Assembly (NCBI GenBank): GCA_934248075.1
Contig: CAKQKH010000016.1
Span: 1-29,757 of the forward strand
Length of the DNA stretch: 29,757 bases
DNA from: an uncultured Alphaproteobacteria bacterium
GTDB taxonomy: Bacteria; Pseudomonadota; Alphaproteobacteria; RF32; CAG-239
Reading direction: 5' to 3'
Shown piece after piece: positions 1 through 8,007 of the stretch (the first letter of the stretch is position 1; each line of letters starts with the position of its first letter). The notes below the pieces were generated by a model. The model was not told the origin of the DNA. It did no database searches and was given only the letters and a program-made list of their open reading frames with translations. The position numbers and the translations under genes are program-made.

Positions 1-17
1 ATAAAAAAGACTCTGTC

Positions 18-58
18 ATGCCTCTTTGCGGAAGCATTCTTCCGCAAAGTCCAGGCAT
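18..58. other. Long perfect hairpin in non-coding left edge
   Basis: An 11-bp perfect stem (24-34 with 39-49) closes a 4-nt loop, and an outer 6-bp arm (18-23 with 53-58) extends it. On the minus strand the structure is followed after about 8 nt by a T-rich run (positions 8-2), so it could act as a terminator for leftward transcription. No T-run follows on the plus strand. No leftward gene abuts it inside the window, so its role is unclear. Confidence 0.4.
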
Positions 59-94
59 CTACCGTGCTGTTAGATTGTATTATCAGTTTGGTAG

Positions 95-154
95 ATCGCT
101 TGACCTCGGGCGAGAATGCTCGCCCCTCGGAGCGATGACAGCTATTTTTTTTTA
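95..154 (+). terminator. Possible terminator-like structure
   Basis: A GC-rich 7-bp hairpin (108-114 with 119-125) sits inside an outer 6-bp arm (95-100 with 131-136), and a run of nine T follows at 146-154. The T-run is about 10 nt beyond the outer arm, so this is a weak terminator candidate for a gene left of the window. Apart from this, the hairpin at 18-58 and a dispersed repeat at 158-240, I see nothing in the first 330 bases. Confidence 0.35.
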
Positions 155-157
155 AGC

Positions 158-240
158 GCACAATCCCGAGCGCCGAGCCACCCGCCGTGCGGGCGAGCAA
201 ATTCTTGCTAATCGCTGTGCGCGTTCGCACCGGCCGGCTT
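158..240 (+). repeat. Dispersed intergenic repeat, copy A
   Basis: This stretch begins gcacaatcccgag, carries gcgagcaaattcttgct in the middle and ends with the hairpin-forming gtgcgcgttcgcacc. The reverse complement of 20853-20933 follows the same layout nearly base for base, and 21119-21283 holds a longer relative. It is therefore a member of an interspersed repeat family in this genome, not a gene. Confidence 0.7.
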
Positions 241-332
241 CGACAGTTTGTCAACATAGTGTAATAAGGCATTGACACCGCGCCAAAGCTTTGTTAAAAT
301 TATTCATAAGTAAACTAGCAGGAGCTTGGGAT

Positions 333-1139
333 ATGCGCAGATTACTGCTGACAATAATTATTCTTATTGCGGCGACCTCAGTAGCGGCGGCCAAAATTTA
401 TTGGCTGCCTGATTTCTTAGGCAAGAATATGGATCGCAACGCTGGCAGTCGTGGTTATGATACAAACATTGTCTGTCCGGCAGGTTGGGTATCTCCGGCA
501 ACAACAACCGGACTGTTTTGTTCCAAAAAACAATTTTTCTCAGGCGTCGGCTGGTGTTATCAAAATTGTGTCGATCCCTGCAGTTTGCGATTGAATATCA
601 CCAATGATATTGATTATGGTTGTAAAAAGACTTGGGATGATTGTGCCAGTAAGTGTGAAATTCCTTATACCGACAACTGTCATAACCGAACTGATGTTGA
701 TGATTCTGATTATGGGTGCGCTCAATATTGGAGCGATTGTCCGGCCAAATGTGAGACCGCAGTCTCTGATCCATGCCAAAGTAAGCACTGTCAGAATTTG
801 ACTTGCACTTATGGCTGCAAGACTCCATGTGCCAATTGTTCGGCCAAATGTAATGAGTGTGTTGAGGCTTGTGATTCTTTGCCGGACAACACCTCGGATT
901 ATGGTTGTGACAAATATTGGGCTGACTGCCCCAGCAAATGTGAAATCGGCACTGTCTGCACTCCCAAAGATTGCTCTGATTACACGCTCACTGAAGCCCC
1001 AAACAATGCGCAATATGAAACTTGTGTTAAGGGTTGCGGCGATACCACAATTCATTATCGGTTAGTCAGTTGTCTGACCGGCTATGTAAACCTTGATACT
1101 TATTGGTGTAACGGAGCTTTGCGCTGTTTTTGGAAATAA
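333..1139 (+). CDS. Secreted cysteine-rich tandem-repeat protein
   Basis: A 268-residue protein of unknown function. I chose ATG 333 because AGGAG lies 8 nt upstream; a longer reading from TTG 291 has no such site. Residues 1-20 form a clear signal peptide (MRRLLLTIIILIAATSVAAA). The mature part is extremely rich in cysteine and has three clear tandem units built as DYGCxxxWxDCxxKCE, with Asp/Asn-rich linkers and one diverged unit (CTYGCKTPCANCSAKC) between the second and third. The even Cys spacing suggests disulfide-bonded modules outside the cytoplasm. It precedes another secreted Cys-containing protein by 116 bp, so the two may act together at the cell surface. An adhesin or envelope decoration is possible but is inference only. 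Confidence 0.75.
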   Translation: MRRLLLTIIILIAATSVAAAKIYWLPDFLGKNMDRNAGSRGYDTNIVCPAGWVSPATTTGLFCSKKQFFSGVGWCYQNCVDPCSLRLNITNDIDYGCKKTWDDCASKCEIPYTDNCHNRTDVDDSDYGCAQYWSDCPAKCETAVSDPCQSKHCQNLTCTYGCKTPCANCSAKCNECVEACDSLPDNTSDYGCDKYWADCPSKCEIGTVCTPKDCSDYTLTEAPNNAQYETCVKGCGDTTIHYRLVSCLTGYVNLDTYWCNGALRCFWK

Positions 1140-1148
1140 AAATAACCT

Positions 1149-1234
1149 CATTGGGCGGAGCTTGCAGCCGAGACGGCGAACAAAACTTGTAACCGAAGCT
1201 ATTGCTCCCATTCTTGATCAAGCTTTGCCCAATG
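1149..1234. repeat. Imperfect inverted repeat between the two secreted-protein genes
   Basis: Positions 1149-1164 (cattgggcggagcttg) pair with 1219-1234 (caagctttgcccaatg) over 16 bp with two G-T wobbles, enclosing about 54 nt. The stem ends about 10 nt before the Shine-Dalgarno site of the next gene, so it could be an mRNA structure in the leader or a small mobile repeat. No T-run follows, so it is not a standard terminator. Confidence 0.5.
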
Positions 1235-1255
1235 GCCTCTATTAGGAGATAAAAA

Positions 1256-2059
1256 ATGAAACTGATAACCATAACTTCTGCCGCGGTCTTGAGTTGCGCG
1301 ATTTCGGCCTCAGCGGCAGACACCTGCACTCCGGCACCCAGTTGCTCTGAGTTGGGTTATACTCAAAGCACCTCCAGCTGTAAAGGCGGCAAATATGTAA
1401 AATGTCCGTTTGACACCACCAAGGTCGCCTGCATCTCCGTTGAACCACTTGTCGGAGATCTGAAGTATTCCTTAGTCTCCTACGATCATGATGGCTGGCT
1501 GCTTTGTGACGGACGAGAATTCAAAACTTCACAATATCCTAAATTGAAAAATCTGATTGGTACTAATTTTTGCCACAAATATACCTCAAGAACTGATAGT
1601 AATTATTCCTCCAGTAACTGTACTTCAGGATACTATGCTATTCCGGACTATCGTGGTTTCTTTTTGAAAGGTGCATGGATTAATAAACCTGTGTCTGGCC
1701 GTCCCGGCGCCTATAAATTCTCAGATTCTTCGACATCTAGCTATTATAGTAATGCTCTCAATTATAAAGGATCTAACACTGGACATGCCAGTATAAATAT
1801 TCCTGAATACGAACGGTTGCCGAAGATTACCGGTAAAGTAGGTTTACAAGGACCAGAGTATAGTTATAGTGGAGATACCTCTGGGGCTTTCAGTATATCA
1901 GCCAAAGGCGATAATTATGGTAAAGGACACTCAAAAGGCGCAAATTCTGTGTATATTAATTTTGACGCCAGCCAATCAAATATTATTTACGATGGTTCAC
2001 ACGTCGTCCCTGCTAACTATCAAGCGTATATCTTTATCTATGCCGGGCCGAGTAACTAA
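1256..2059 (+). CDS. Secreted protein with phage tail-collar-like domain
   Basis: 267 residues, preceded by AGGAG. Residues 1-20 are a signal peptide ending ASA-AD. A short Cys-rich segment follows (CTPAPSCSELGYTQS...CPFDTTKVAC, roughly 24-59). From about residue 65 the sequence has the hallmarks of the tail-collar fold of phage fibres: GDLKYSLVSYDHDGWLLCDG, then YPKLKNLIG, then a YAIPDYRGFFLKG segment, and a C-terminal VVPANYQAYIFIYAG strand. In phages this fold forms trimeric fibre tips; here it is attached to a bacterial export signal and no phage structural genes adjoin it. That suggests a cell-surface binding protein adapted from a fibre. The stop overlaps the end of the convergent dsbD by 3 bp. 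Confidence 0.7.
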   Translation: MKLITITSAAVLSCAISASAADTCTPAPSCSELGYTQSTSSCKGGKYVKCPFDTTKVACISVEPLVGDLKYSLVSYDHDGWLLCDGREFKTSQYPKLKNLIGTNFCHKYTSRTDSNYSSSNCTSGYYAIPDYRGFFLKGAWINKPVSGRPGAYKFSDSSTSSYYSNALNYKGSNTGHASINIPEYERLPKITGKVGLQGPEYSYSGDTSGAFSISAKGDNYGKGHSKGANSVYINFDASQSNIIYDGSHVVPANYQAYIFIYAGPSN

Positions 2060-3642
2060 AAATCCAGCTGCGCGCGGATAATATCCGGAGTCAAAAGTTG
2101 GGGCAGGAGCTTATATTCCGCTGATTTGCCGTCATAATAAACATACAAAGGAATGGAGTTGCGGCCATAATATTCCAGCGCTTGTCCGATTTGCGGGTCG
2201 TTGTTGGTCCAGTCTGCCCGCAACAGCAACAGCTGATGTTGCCGCGCCAAAGCGGCAAACTCGGCCGTATCCAAGGTGCTGCGCTTGTTCAGCAGACAAG
2301 TTAGACACCATTTGGCGGTAAAATCAATCAGCACCGGTTGATGTTGTTCCACGGCGGCGGCGACTGATTCTGGCGAATATTTGTGCCATGTCGCGCCATT
2401 CTGATTTTGCGGCGTCAACTGGCCGTGCAACACCCAAAGCAGCCAAATCATGGTCAAAAACACTGGCAACGCAAAAAATCGTTTCAAGATCAGCATCCAT
2501 TTTCCCGGACGCGGCAATATCTTGTGAATTGCCTTAGGAAACATATCCGCCAGAGCAAAGGGCAGGGCGTATCCGAGGCTCAATGCCAAAAACACCGGAT
2601 AATACATATAAATCGGCGCGCTCAAGGTATAGCCGATAGCTATGCCCATAAACGGAGCCGTGCACGGACTGGCCACCAAGACCGCCAGCAGTCCGGTCAT
2701 AAAGGAATTCAGCAGTTGGCCGGAAAAACTCATTTTGCCGATTTGGTTGGCCAGAGGATTCTTAAAAGTGATAATATCTAAAAGCAATAACCCGATCAGC
2801 CCGAACACCGCCGCCATAATTCCCACAAACCATGGCGATTGCAGTTGAAATCCCCAGCCGATATGCTCGCCTTGCAGCCGCAGCCACAACAAAATGGTTG
2901 CCACCGTCATAAAACACAAAACCACACCAAGAGTGTAAAACAACGCCTCCAGCCGATTTTTGCGCCGATTATAAGAGCTTTGCGCCAAGGCAATGACTTT
3001 GATTGCCAAAATCGGAAAAACGCAGGGCATGGCGTTCATAATCACGCCGCCGGCAAAAGCAAACAGCAAAATCCAAACGATGTCATCGGGGCGCGGCGTA
3101 TTTTTTTGAGGCGCAAACCATGGTTCGGCGGCGGCCAGTTCTGTCTGCCAATCTATCGTTGCAGCCTGCGTTTTATCACTGATTGGCAGTTTTATGGTAA
3201 ATATCTTTTGTTCCGGCACACATTCTTCGCGGCAGGCCAGCCACTTGATTTTGACAGTTAAATCAAAGTTCGCGCTGTCGGCTGCCGGTTGAATGACTGC
3301 TTGATAATAGGCCGTATCGCCAAAACCCCGTTGCACGATATCTTCACTGATAAATTCTTCATCGCGGCTCCAACCCGATGCCAAAAGCTTGGCGCCTTGC
3401 GGTAAAGAGCATTCGACTTTGGTCGGCATGCCGAATTCTCCGGTGTTTTGGCTGAAAATATGCCAACCGTCACGCAGCTGAAATTTAAGCAAAATCCCCA
3501 AATTTTGCGCCGGATTAACCTCATCATACTGAGTATGCAGACTGACTTTGACTTTGTCAGTCTCTTGCTCCATGACCACGGCTTGCGCGCCAAACGCCCA
3601 AACCAAACTGATGAGTATCGCCGTCGCAAATTTTTTGAGCAT
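2056..3642 (-). CDS. dsbD: Thiol:disulfide interchange protein, DsbD type
   Basis: 528 residues with the three-part DsbD layout: signal peptide and an N-terminal immunoglobulin-like periplasmic domain (about 20-180, with a CREECVPEQ segment), a multi-helix membrane domain starting near 190 with the redox cysteines in NAMPCVFPI (about 207) and VASPCTAPF (about 327), and a C-terminal thioredoxin domain with WCLTC (about 444-448) in DFTAKWCLTC. The family carries electrons from cytoplasmic thioredoxin across the inner membrane to periplasmic partners. The start codon overlaps the stop of the upstream phosphatidyltransferase gene (TAATG), so the two are coupled. The Cys-rich secreted proteins next door could be clients, but that is speculation. 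Confidence 0.9.
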   Translation of the reverse strand: MLKKFATAILISLVWAFGAQAVVMEQETDKVKVSLHTQYDEVNPAQNLGILLKFQLRDGWHIFSQNTGEFGMPTKVECSLPQGAKLLASGWSRDEEFISEDIVQRGFGDTAYYQAVIQPAADSANFDLTVKIKWLACREECVPEQKIFTIKLPISDKTQAATIDWQTELAAAEPWFAPQKNTPRPDDIVWILLFAFAGGVIMNAMPCVFPILAIKVIALAQSSYNRRKNRLEALFYTLGVVLCFMTVATILLWLRLQGEHIGWGFQLQSPWFVGIMAAVFGLIGLLLLDIITFKNPLANQIGKMSFSGQLLNSFMTGLLAVLVASPCTAPFMGIAIGYTLSAPIYMYYPVFLALSLGYALPFALADMFPKAIHKILPRPGKWMLILKRFFALPVFLTMIWLLWVLHGQLTPQNQNGATWHKYSPESVAAAVEQHQPVLIDFTAKWCLTCLLNKRSTLDTAEFAALARQHQLLLLRADWTNNDPQIGQALEYYGRNSIPLYVYYDGKSAEYKLLPQLLTPDIIRAQLDF

Positions 3643-4349
3643 TATTTTTTGCCTTTGTCCGCAATTACAAAATTATAATACGCGGTTGAGATAACCAACA
3701 AACTCTTGGCCAAACACCAACAGCCCAAAACACCTGCCGCCGGCACAAACCACCCCGGAATCAGACACAAAACCACCAGCACGATTATGGTTTCGGCTCC
3801 TTGCGCCAGACCGCCCAAGTAAAACGGAGATTCGCTCAAAGCCTCATCGGCGCCGGATTTTTGTCCGTAGGCGATGGTGGAATAAGCCAGCATTGCGCAG
3901 GCCGATGCGGTAAATCCAAACAGCAAAAACGCCGCGGCGACAGCGTTGTTGGCATTTGCCAGAGCAAAACCCAAAATAATTCCGGCGTAAAAAATATAGT
4001 CAAGGCAGGCATCTAAAAACACGCCGAATGCGGTTTTTCCCTTAACTTTGGCAACTGCGCCGTCCAAAGCGTCTCCCAAACGATTGGCCAAAATGCACAA
4101 CAACGCCCAAAAATACATATTCATCGCCAAAAAGTTTATCGCCAGCAGGCCGATGACAAATCCGCTGATGCTCACCATATTGGCCGAGACGCCGATTTTG
4201 GCCAGTTTGCGCCCGCTGCGCTCAACCCAGTCTCTAAAACATTTGACTTTGGCGCAGATATTGGTTTCATTATATTGTGCGCTTATTTTATTAGCTATTG
4301 CTTTAAGTCTTTCTTGCATTGTATAATCCCCCAAGGTTAAACCCGCCAT
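3642..4349 (-). CDS. CDP-alcohol phosphatidyltransferase
   Basis: 235 residues. The diagnostic family motif D-x2-DG-x2-A-x8-G-x3-D-x3-D is complete: D93, D96-G97, A100, G109, D113 and D117 in GDALDGAVAKVKGK and FLDACLD. Several hydrophobic helices follow. The family joins a CDP-activated lipid to an alcohol (glycerol phosphate, inositol phosphate, serine or another lipid) at the inner membrane; the acceptor cannot be told from the sequence. A second start at Met11 is possible, but the first ATG has an AGGTG 6 nt upstream. The stop overlaps the ATG of dsbD, so they form a two-gene operon transcribed divergently from apbE. Confidence 0.85.
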   Translation of the reverse strand: MAGLTLGDYTMQERLKAIANKISAQYNETNICAKVKCFRDWVERSGRKLAKIGVSANMVSISGFVIGLLAINFLAMNMYFWALLCILANRLGDALDGAVAKVKGKTAFGVFLDACLDYIFYAGIILGFALANANNAVAAAFLLFGFTASACAMLAYSTIAYGQKSGADEALSESPFYLGGLAQGAETIIVLVVLCLIPGWFVPAAGVLGCWCLAKSLLVISTAYYNFVIADKGKK

Positions 4350-4407
4350 TAGTTTACACCTGTTTTTTGCTAATGTAAAAACTAACTTCTGTTTTATAAA
4401 GATAAAT

Positions 4408-5439
4408 ATGCGTATTTTTAGATATATTTTAATACTGGCTCTGTTGATTGTTCTACCGTTGTATTTGCGCGGTTCTTTTTCTGATTATCAGGAATTTGAC
4501 GGTAATATCTTCAATACTTATTATCGGGTCAAGATTCGCACCCCGCTTAAAGATAATACCTTGCCGGCCAAGATTAAACAGGTTTTGCAAGATGTTGACA
4601 CCGCCATGTCGGTTTTTCGTCCGGATTCGGAGCTAAGCCGGCTCAACCGGACCCCAAAAGGGGAAAAATTTGTTTTGTCAGCGCCGTTGGCCGAAGTTTT
4701 GCGCCATGCTCAAAAGATCAATCGTGAAAGCGGCGGCGCCTTTGATCCGGCTATTGCGCCGTTGATTGACTTATGGGGATTCGGTCCGCATCATCAGTTT
4801 CTGAAGCCAACCGATGCGCAACTGGCTCAGGTTTTGGCTTACAGCAAGTTTAACCGCCTCAAATTCAGTTCGGACTTTGCGAGCGTAATCAAAAGCGATT
4901 CTCGCACCGAACTTAATCTATCCGCCATTGCCAAAGGCTACGCCGTGGATTTGGTCGCGCAAACCATAGAAGACGCCGGTTTTAAGGATTATATTGTAGA
5001 AATCGGCGGCGAGGTGAGGTTATCGGGAACCAAAAACGATAACGGCGGACTGTGGAGCATAGGTATCGGCGTGCCGCTGCAAAACAGCCGCGCCAATGCG
5101 CTGACGCTTGAGCTTTCCGATTACGCGGTTGCCACCTCCGGAGACTATCGCAACTTTATTGAGCAGGACGGGCAGACTTTTTCTCATACCATATCGCCGC
5201 AGACCGGCCGCCCGCTCGCCAATGAACTGGCTTCAGTAACGGTTTTTGCGCCGAGCTGTATCGATGCCGATGCCTATGCGACCGCCATTATGGCCATGGG
5301 CGCCAAATCCGGTTTGCGCTTTGCTAACCGGCTGAATCTACCGGCAATTATGTTTCTGCATACGCCGGAAGGGCAATTTGCCATGCGGGTTTCCAACCGA
5401 GCCAAAGAGTTGATAGGAGCCGACCATGAAACAGATTAA
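4408..5439 (+). CDS. apbE: FAD:protein FMN transferase ApbE
   Basis: 343 residues. An N-terminal hydrophobic segment (about 4-20) exports or anchors the protein at the outer face of the inner membrane. Family signatures are clear: DTAMSVFRPDSELSRLN, GGAFDPAIAPLIDLWGFG, LNLSAIAKGYAVD, the VEIGGEVRLSG segment, SGDYRNF, and a C-terminal HTISPQTGRP plus DADAYATAIMAMG. The enzyme takes FMN from FAD and attaches it covalently to threonine in proteins such as RnfG and RnfD. Both substrates are encoded a few genes downstream, so this is almost certainly the dedicated flavinylating enzyme of the Rnf complex. It overlaps rseC by 14 bp. Confidence 0.95.
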   Translation: MRIFRYILILALLIVLPLYLRGSFSDYQEFDGNIFNTYYRVKIRTPLKDNTLPAKIKQVLQDVDTAMSVFRPDSELSRLNRTPKGEKFVLSAPLAEVLRHAQKINRESGGAFDPAIAPLIDLWGFGPHHQFLKPTDAQLAQVLAYSKFNRLKFSSDFASVIKSDSRTELNLSAIAKGYAVDLVAQTIEDAGFKDYIVEIGGEVRLSGTKNDNGGLWSIGIGVPLQNSRANALTLELSDYAVATSGDYRNFIEQDGQTFSHTISPQTGRPLANELASVTVFAPSCIDADAYATAIMAMGAKSGLRFANRLNLPAIMFLHTPEGQFAMRVSNRAKELIGADHETD

Positions 5440-5845
5440 CCATTATGGAACCGTGATTAAGGTCAAAACCGGATTGGTGCAGGTCAAAATCACTCGCTAT
5501 TCGGCCTGTCATAATTGCGATGCCCGCCACGGCTGCGGCCTTATGAACTGCCAAAATAAGATTGTCGATATCGCCACTCCTCATGCCCGAGATTATCAAT
5601 CCGGCGAAGAGGTGATTGTCGGCATGGCGCAAACTTTTGCCCTGAAAGCGGTGTTTTTAGCCTATATTTTGCCGCTTATTTTAATGGTTGCCGCGTTGGT
5701 GATTGCCGATATTTGCAAATGTTCGGAAATTATCAGCGGCATATCTGCGATTATTATCTTGATTCCTTATTATTTTTGGCTATTCTTGAGCAAGAAAAGA
5801 TTAGCCGGAAAATTCCGTTTTACCATATCCAAAATAACCGACTAG
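5426..5845 (+). CDS. rseC: RseC/MucC-type SoxR-reducing/positive regulator protein
   Basis: 139 residues. An N-terminal domain (1-70) starts with the family pattern GTVIKVKTGLVQVKITRYSAC and has a cysteine cluster CHNCDARHGCGLMNC (about 29-43) likely to bind metal or an Fe-S cluster. Two transmembrane helices (about 72-94 and 99-118) follow, then a short basic tail. In enterobacteria RseC works with the Rsx (Rnf) complex to keep SoxR reduced. Its place between apbE and rnfB, overlapping the former and 7 nt from the latter, supports the same partnership. No soxR is seen in the window. Confidence 0.88.
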   Translation: MKQINHYGTVIKVKTGLVQVKITRYSACHNCDARHGCGLMNCQNKIVDIATPHARDYQSGEEVIVGMAQTFALKAVFLAYILPLILMVAALVIADICKCSEIISGISAIIILIPYYFWLFLSKKRLAGKFRFTISKITD

Positions 5846-5852
5846 GAACACC

Positions 5853-6686
5853 ATGGAAGACACTGTTTTTTTGAGCGTTTTGATACTTGGCTGCACAGCT
5901 TTGATTGCCACGGTTGTGCTGTATTTGGTTTCTCGCAAATTCGCCGTTAGCGAAGATGCCCGCGTTGCCGAGATTGAGGCGGTTTTGCCTCAGGCCAACT
6001 GCGGCGGCTGCGGACGCGCCGGCTGTCATGACTTTGCGGTTTCCTGCGCGGCGGCTGATGATGCCGGATTTGCGGAATTATATTGTCCGGTCGGCGGAGC
6101 AGAGGTTATGAGCAAAGTTGCCGCCATTATGGGACGTGAAATTGCTGAAAAAAAGCCTACCGCCGCGGTTTTGCGTTGCAATGGCAGTTGCCAAAATGCG
6201 CCGCAAAAAGTTAATTTTGACGGAATTTGCAGTTGTAGAGTCGCCGCCCGCATTTCGGTTGGACAAACCGGTTGCCCCAATGGCTGCCTGCGTTTGGGTG
6301 ATTGCGTCTCGGTTTGCAAATTTGGCGCTCTTTCGCTTGATCCGCTTACCGGTATTCCGGTGGTTGACTATGACAAATGCACTTCTTGCGGCGCTTGTGT
6401 GCGAATTTGTCCGCGCGGATTGTTTGAAATTCGCAGCCGCGGCGATAACGGACAAATGGTTTATGTTGCCTGCCGCAACACTCAAAAAGGCGCCGTTGCC
6501 CGCAAAAACTGCAAGGCCGCCTGCATTGGCTGCATGAAATGCGCCAAAATAAGTTCTGATATCAAAGTGGAAAACAATCTGTCTTATATTCCGGACACTG
6601 TTTCCGCCGCCGAATTTGGCGAGCAGTTGCAAGGCGCGTGTCCGACCGGCGCTATCATCTATCACCGCAACGGAGAAAAAGCATGA
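5853..6686 (+). CDS. rnfB: Rnf complex ferredoxin subunit RnfB
   Basis: 277 residues. One N-terminal membrane helix (about 6-26) anchors the protein. It is followed by the characteristic cluster motif CGGCGRAGC with a later CPVGG cysteine, then a cysteine-rich middle (CNGSCQNAP, CSCRVAA, CPNGCLRLGDC) and two ferredoxin-like 4Fe-4S motifs, one of them CTSCGACVRICPRG, with a final CKAACIGCMKCAK. The subunit takes electrons from soluble ferredoxin and passes them into the membrane complex. The stop overlaps the start of rnfC (ATGA). An AGGA lies 7 nt before the ATG. Confidence 0.95.
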   Translation: MEDTVFLSVLILGCTALIATVVLYLVSRKFAVSEDARVAEIEAVLPQANCGGCGRAGCHDFAVSCAAADDAGFAELYCPVGGAEVMSKVAAIMGREIAEKKPTAAVLRCNGSCQNAPQKVNFDGICSCRVAARISVGQTGCPNGCLRLGDCVSVCKFGALSLDPLTGIPVVDYDKCTSCGACVRICPRGLFEIRSRGDNGQMVYVACRNTQKGAVARKNCKAACIGCMKCAKISSDIKVENNLSYIPDTVSAAEFGEQLQGACPTGAIIYHRNGEKA

Positions 6687-8005
6687 GCAAACTTAAAACC
6701 TTTCCGCTTGGCGGCATTCACCCTGACAAACACAAAATCACCACTGATTCTCCGATTATTTTTGCCGGACTTCCTGAAATCGTGTATATTCCGGTCAAGC
6801 AACATATCGGCGCGCCTGCCAAAATTTTGGTTAAACCCGGAGATAAAGTCAAGGTTGGCACGCTGTTGGCCGATGCCGACGGCGTTGTTTCCGCTGATGT
6901 TCATTCTTCCGTCTCGGGTGAGGTGCTGAAAATCGAGGCGGTGGAAGGCGAGTTCGGCTATGTGGAAGACATGATCACTATCAAGGTGGAAGGCGATGAA
7001 TTTGAGCCGTCTATTGACCGTAGTGAAACTATTAACAATGAGATTACTCTTTCTAATCAGGAAATCGTCGCCAAAATTCGTGAAGCCGGCATTGTCGGCA
7101 TGGGCGGCGCCGGATATCCGACCCCGATTAAAACCTCGGTTCCCGAGGGCAAAAAAATAGATACGTTAATCCTCAATGGAATAGAGTGCGAACCGTTTTT
7201 GACTGCCGATGACCGCCTTATGGTCGAAAAAGCCGAGCAGATTGTCATCGGCGCCAAGATTATCAACAAACTGCTGGGGATTCAAAACGCGATTATCGCC
7301 ATAGATGAAAACAAGCCCCATGCCATAGAAGTTCTCACCAAAATCACCAAAACCTATGTTGGCGTAAATGTTCAACCATGCGCCACCAAATATCCTCAGG
7401 GCGGCGAAAAGCAGCTGATTACCGCCATTACCGGCCGCGAGGTTCCTTCCGGCAAGCTTCCGGGCGATGTCGGTTGTCTGGTGCAAAACGTCGGCACGGT
7501 TTTTGCCATTTATGAGGCGGTGATGAAAAACAAACCTCTGTTTGAGCGGGTGGTTACTGTCAGCGGCGATGCCTGTTTGCATCCGGCCAACTATTTGGTG
7601 CGGGTAGGGACACCGGCGTCTTTTCTGATTGACAAAGCCGGCGGCATCACCCCCGAAACCTCGCAAGTTGTGTTTGGCGGGCCGATGATGGGTACTTCGG
7701 CTTTTAATGTTAACGCCCCCATCACCAAAATTACTTCCGGAATTTTGCTGCTTTCGGATAATGGTTTCAGCAAACAACCTGAATCCGAATGTATTCGTTG
7801 CGGCAAATGCACTCAAGTTTGCCCGATTGGGCTGCAACCTTATATGATCGGGCGGCTCATGCATGCCAATCATCTGGAAGAAACTAAGGAATTTCATGTG
7901 TTGGATTGTATAGAATGCGGTTGCTGCGCCTATACCTGTCCGGCTCATATTCCGCTGTTGGATTATTGCAAATTGGCTAAAATGGAACTAAAAAAGAAGA
8001 AATAA
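6683..8005 (+). CDS. rnfC: Rnf complex NADH-binding subunit RnfC
   Basis: 440 residues from ATG 6683, which overlaps the rnfB stop; the family begins this way (KLKTFPLGGIHP) and longer in-frame upstream starts run inside rnfB. The nucleotide/FMN-binding region has VGMGGAGYPTPIK and NGIECEPFLTADDRLM, followed by a TKYPQGGEKQLI segment and the soluble-ligand-binding beta-grasp region. Two C-terminal 4Fe-4S motifs are intact: CIRCGKCTQVCP and CIECGCCAYTCP. The protein connects NADH to the chain on the cytoplasmic face. It lacks the long Ala/Lys-rich C-terminal extension found in some gammaproteobacterial RnfC and stops at KMELKKKK. Confidence 0.95.
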   Translation: MSKLKTFPLGGIHPDKHKITTDSPIIFAGLPEIVYIPVKQHIGAPAKILVKPGDKVKVGTLLADADGVVSADVHSSVSGEVLKIEAVEGEFGYVEDMITIKVEGDEFEPSIDRSETINNEITLSNQEIVAKIREAGIVGMGGAGYPTPIKTSVPEGKKIDTLILNGIECEPFLTADDRLMVEKAEQIVIGAKIINKLLGIQNAIIAIDENKPHAIEVLTKITKTYVGVNVQPCATKYPQGGEKQLITAITGREVPSGKLPGDVGCLVQNVGTVFAIYEAVMKNKPLFERVVTVSGDACLHPANYLVRVGTPASFLIDKAGGITPETSQVVFGGPMMGTSAFNVNAPITKITSGILLLSDNGFSKQPESECIRCGKCTQVCPIGLQPYMIGRLMHANHLEETKEFHVLDCIECGCCAYTCPAHIPLLDYCKLAKMELKKKK

Positions 8006-8007
8006 CT

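Noticed and set aside
540..1055. Long antisense open frame in the Cys-rich gene
   Set aside because: A mirror of the repeated codons; the sense frame has a signal peptide and a good ribosome-binding site.
1256..2059. Prophage remnant at the left, based on the tail-collar domain
   Set aside because: The protein has a bacterial signal peptide and no adjacent phage genes, so a secreted bacterial protein is more likely.
7166..7948. 260-codon antisense frame within rnfC
   Set aside because: Shadow of a clearly identified gene, no recognisable domain.
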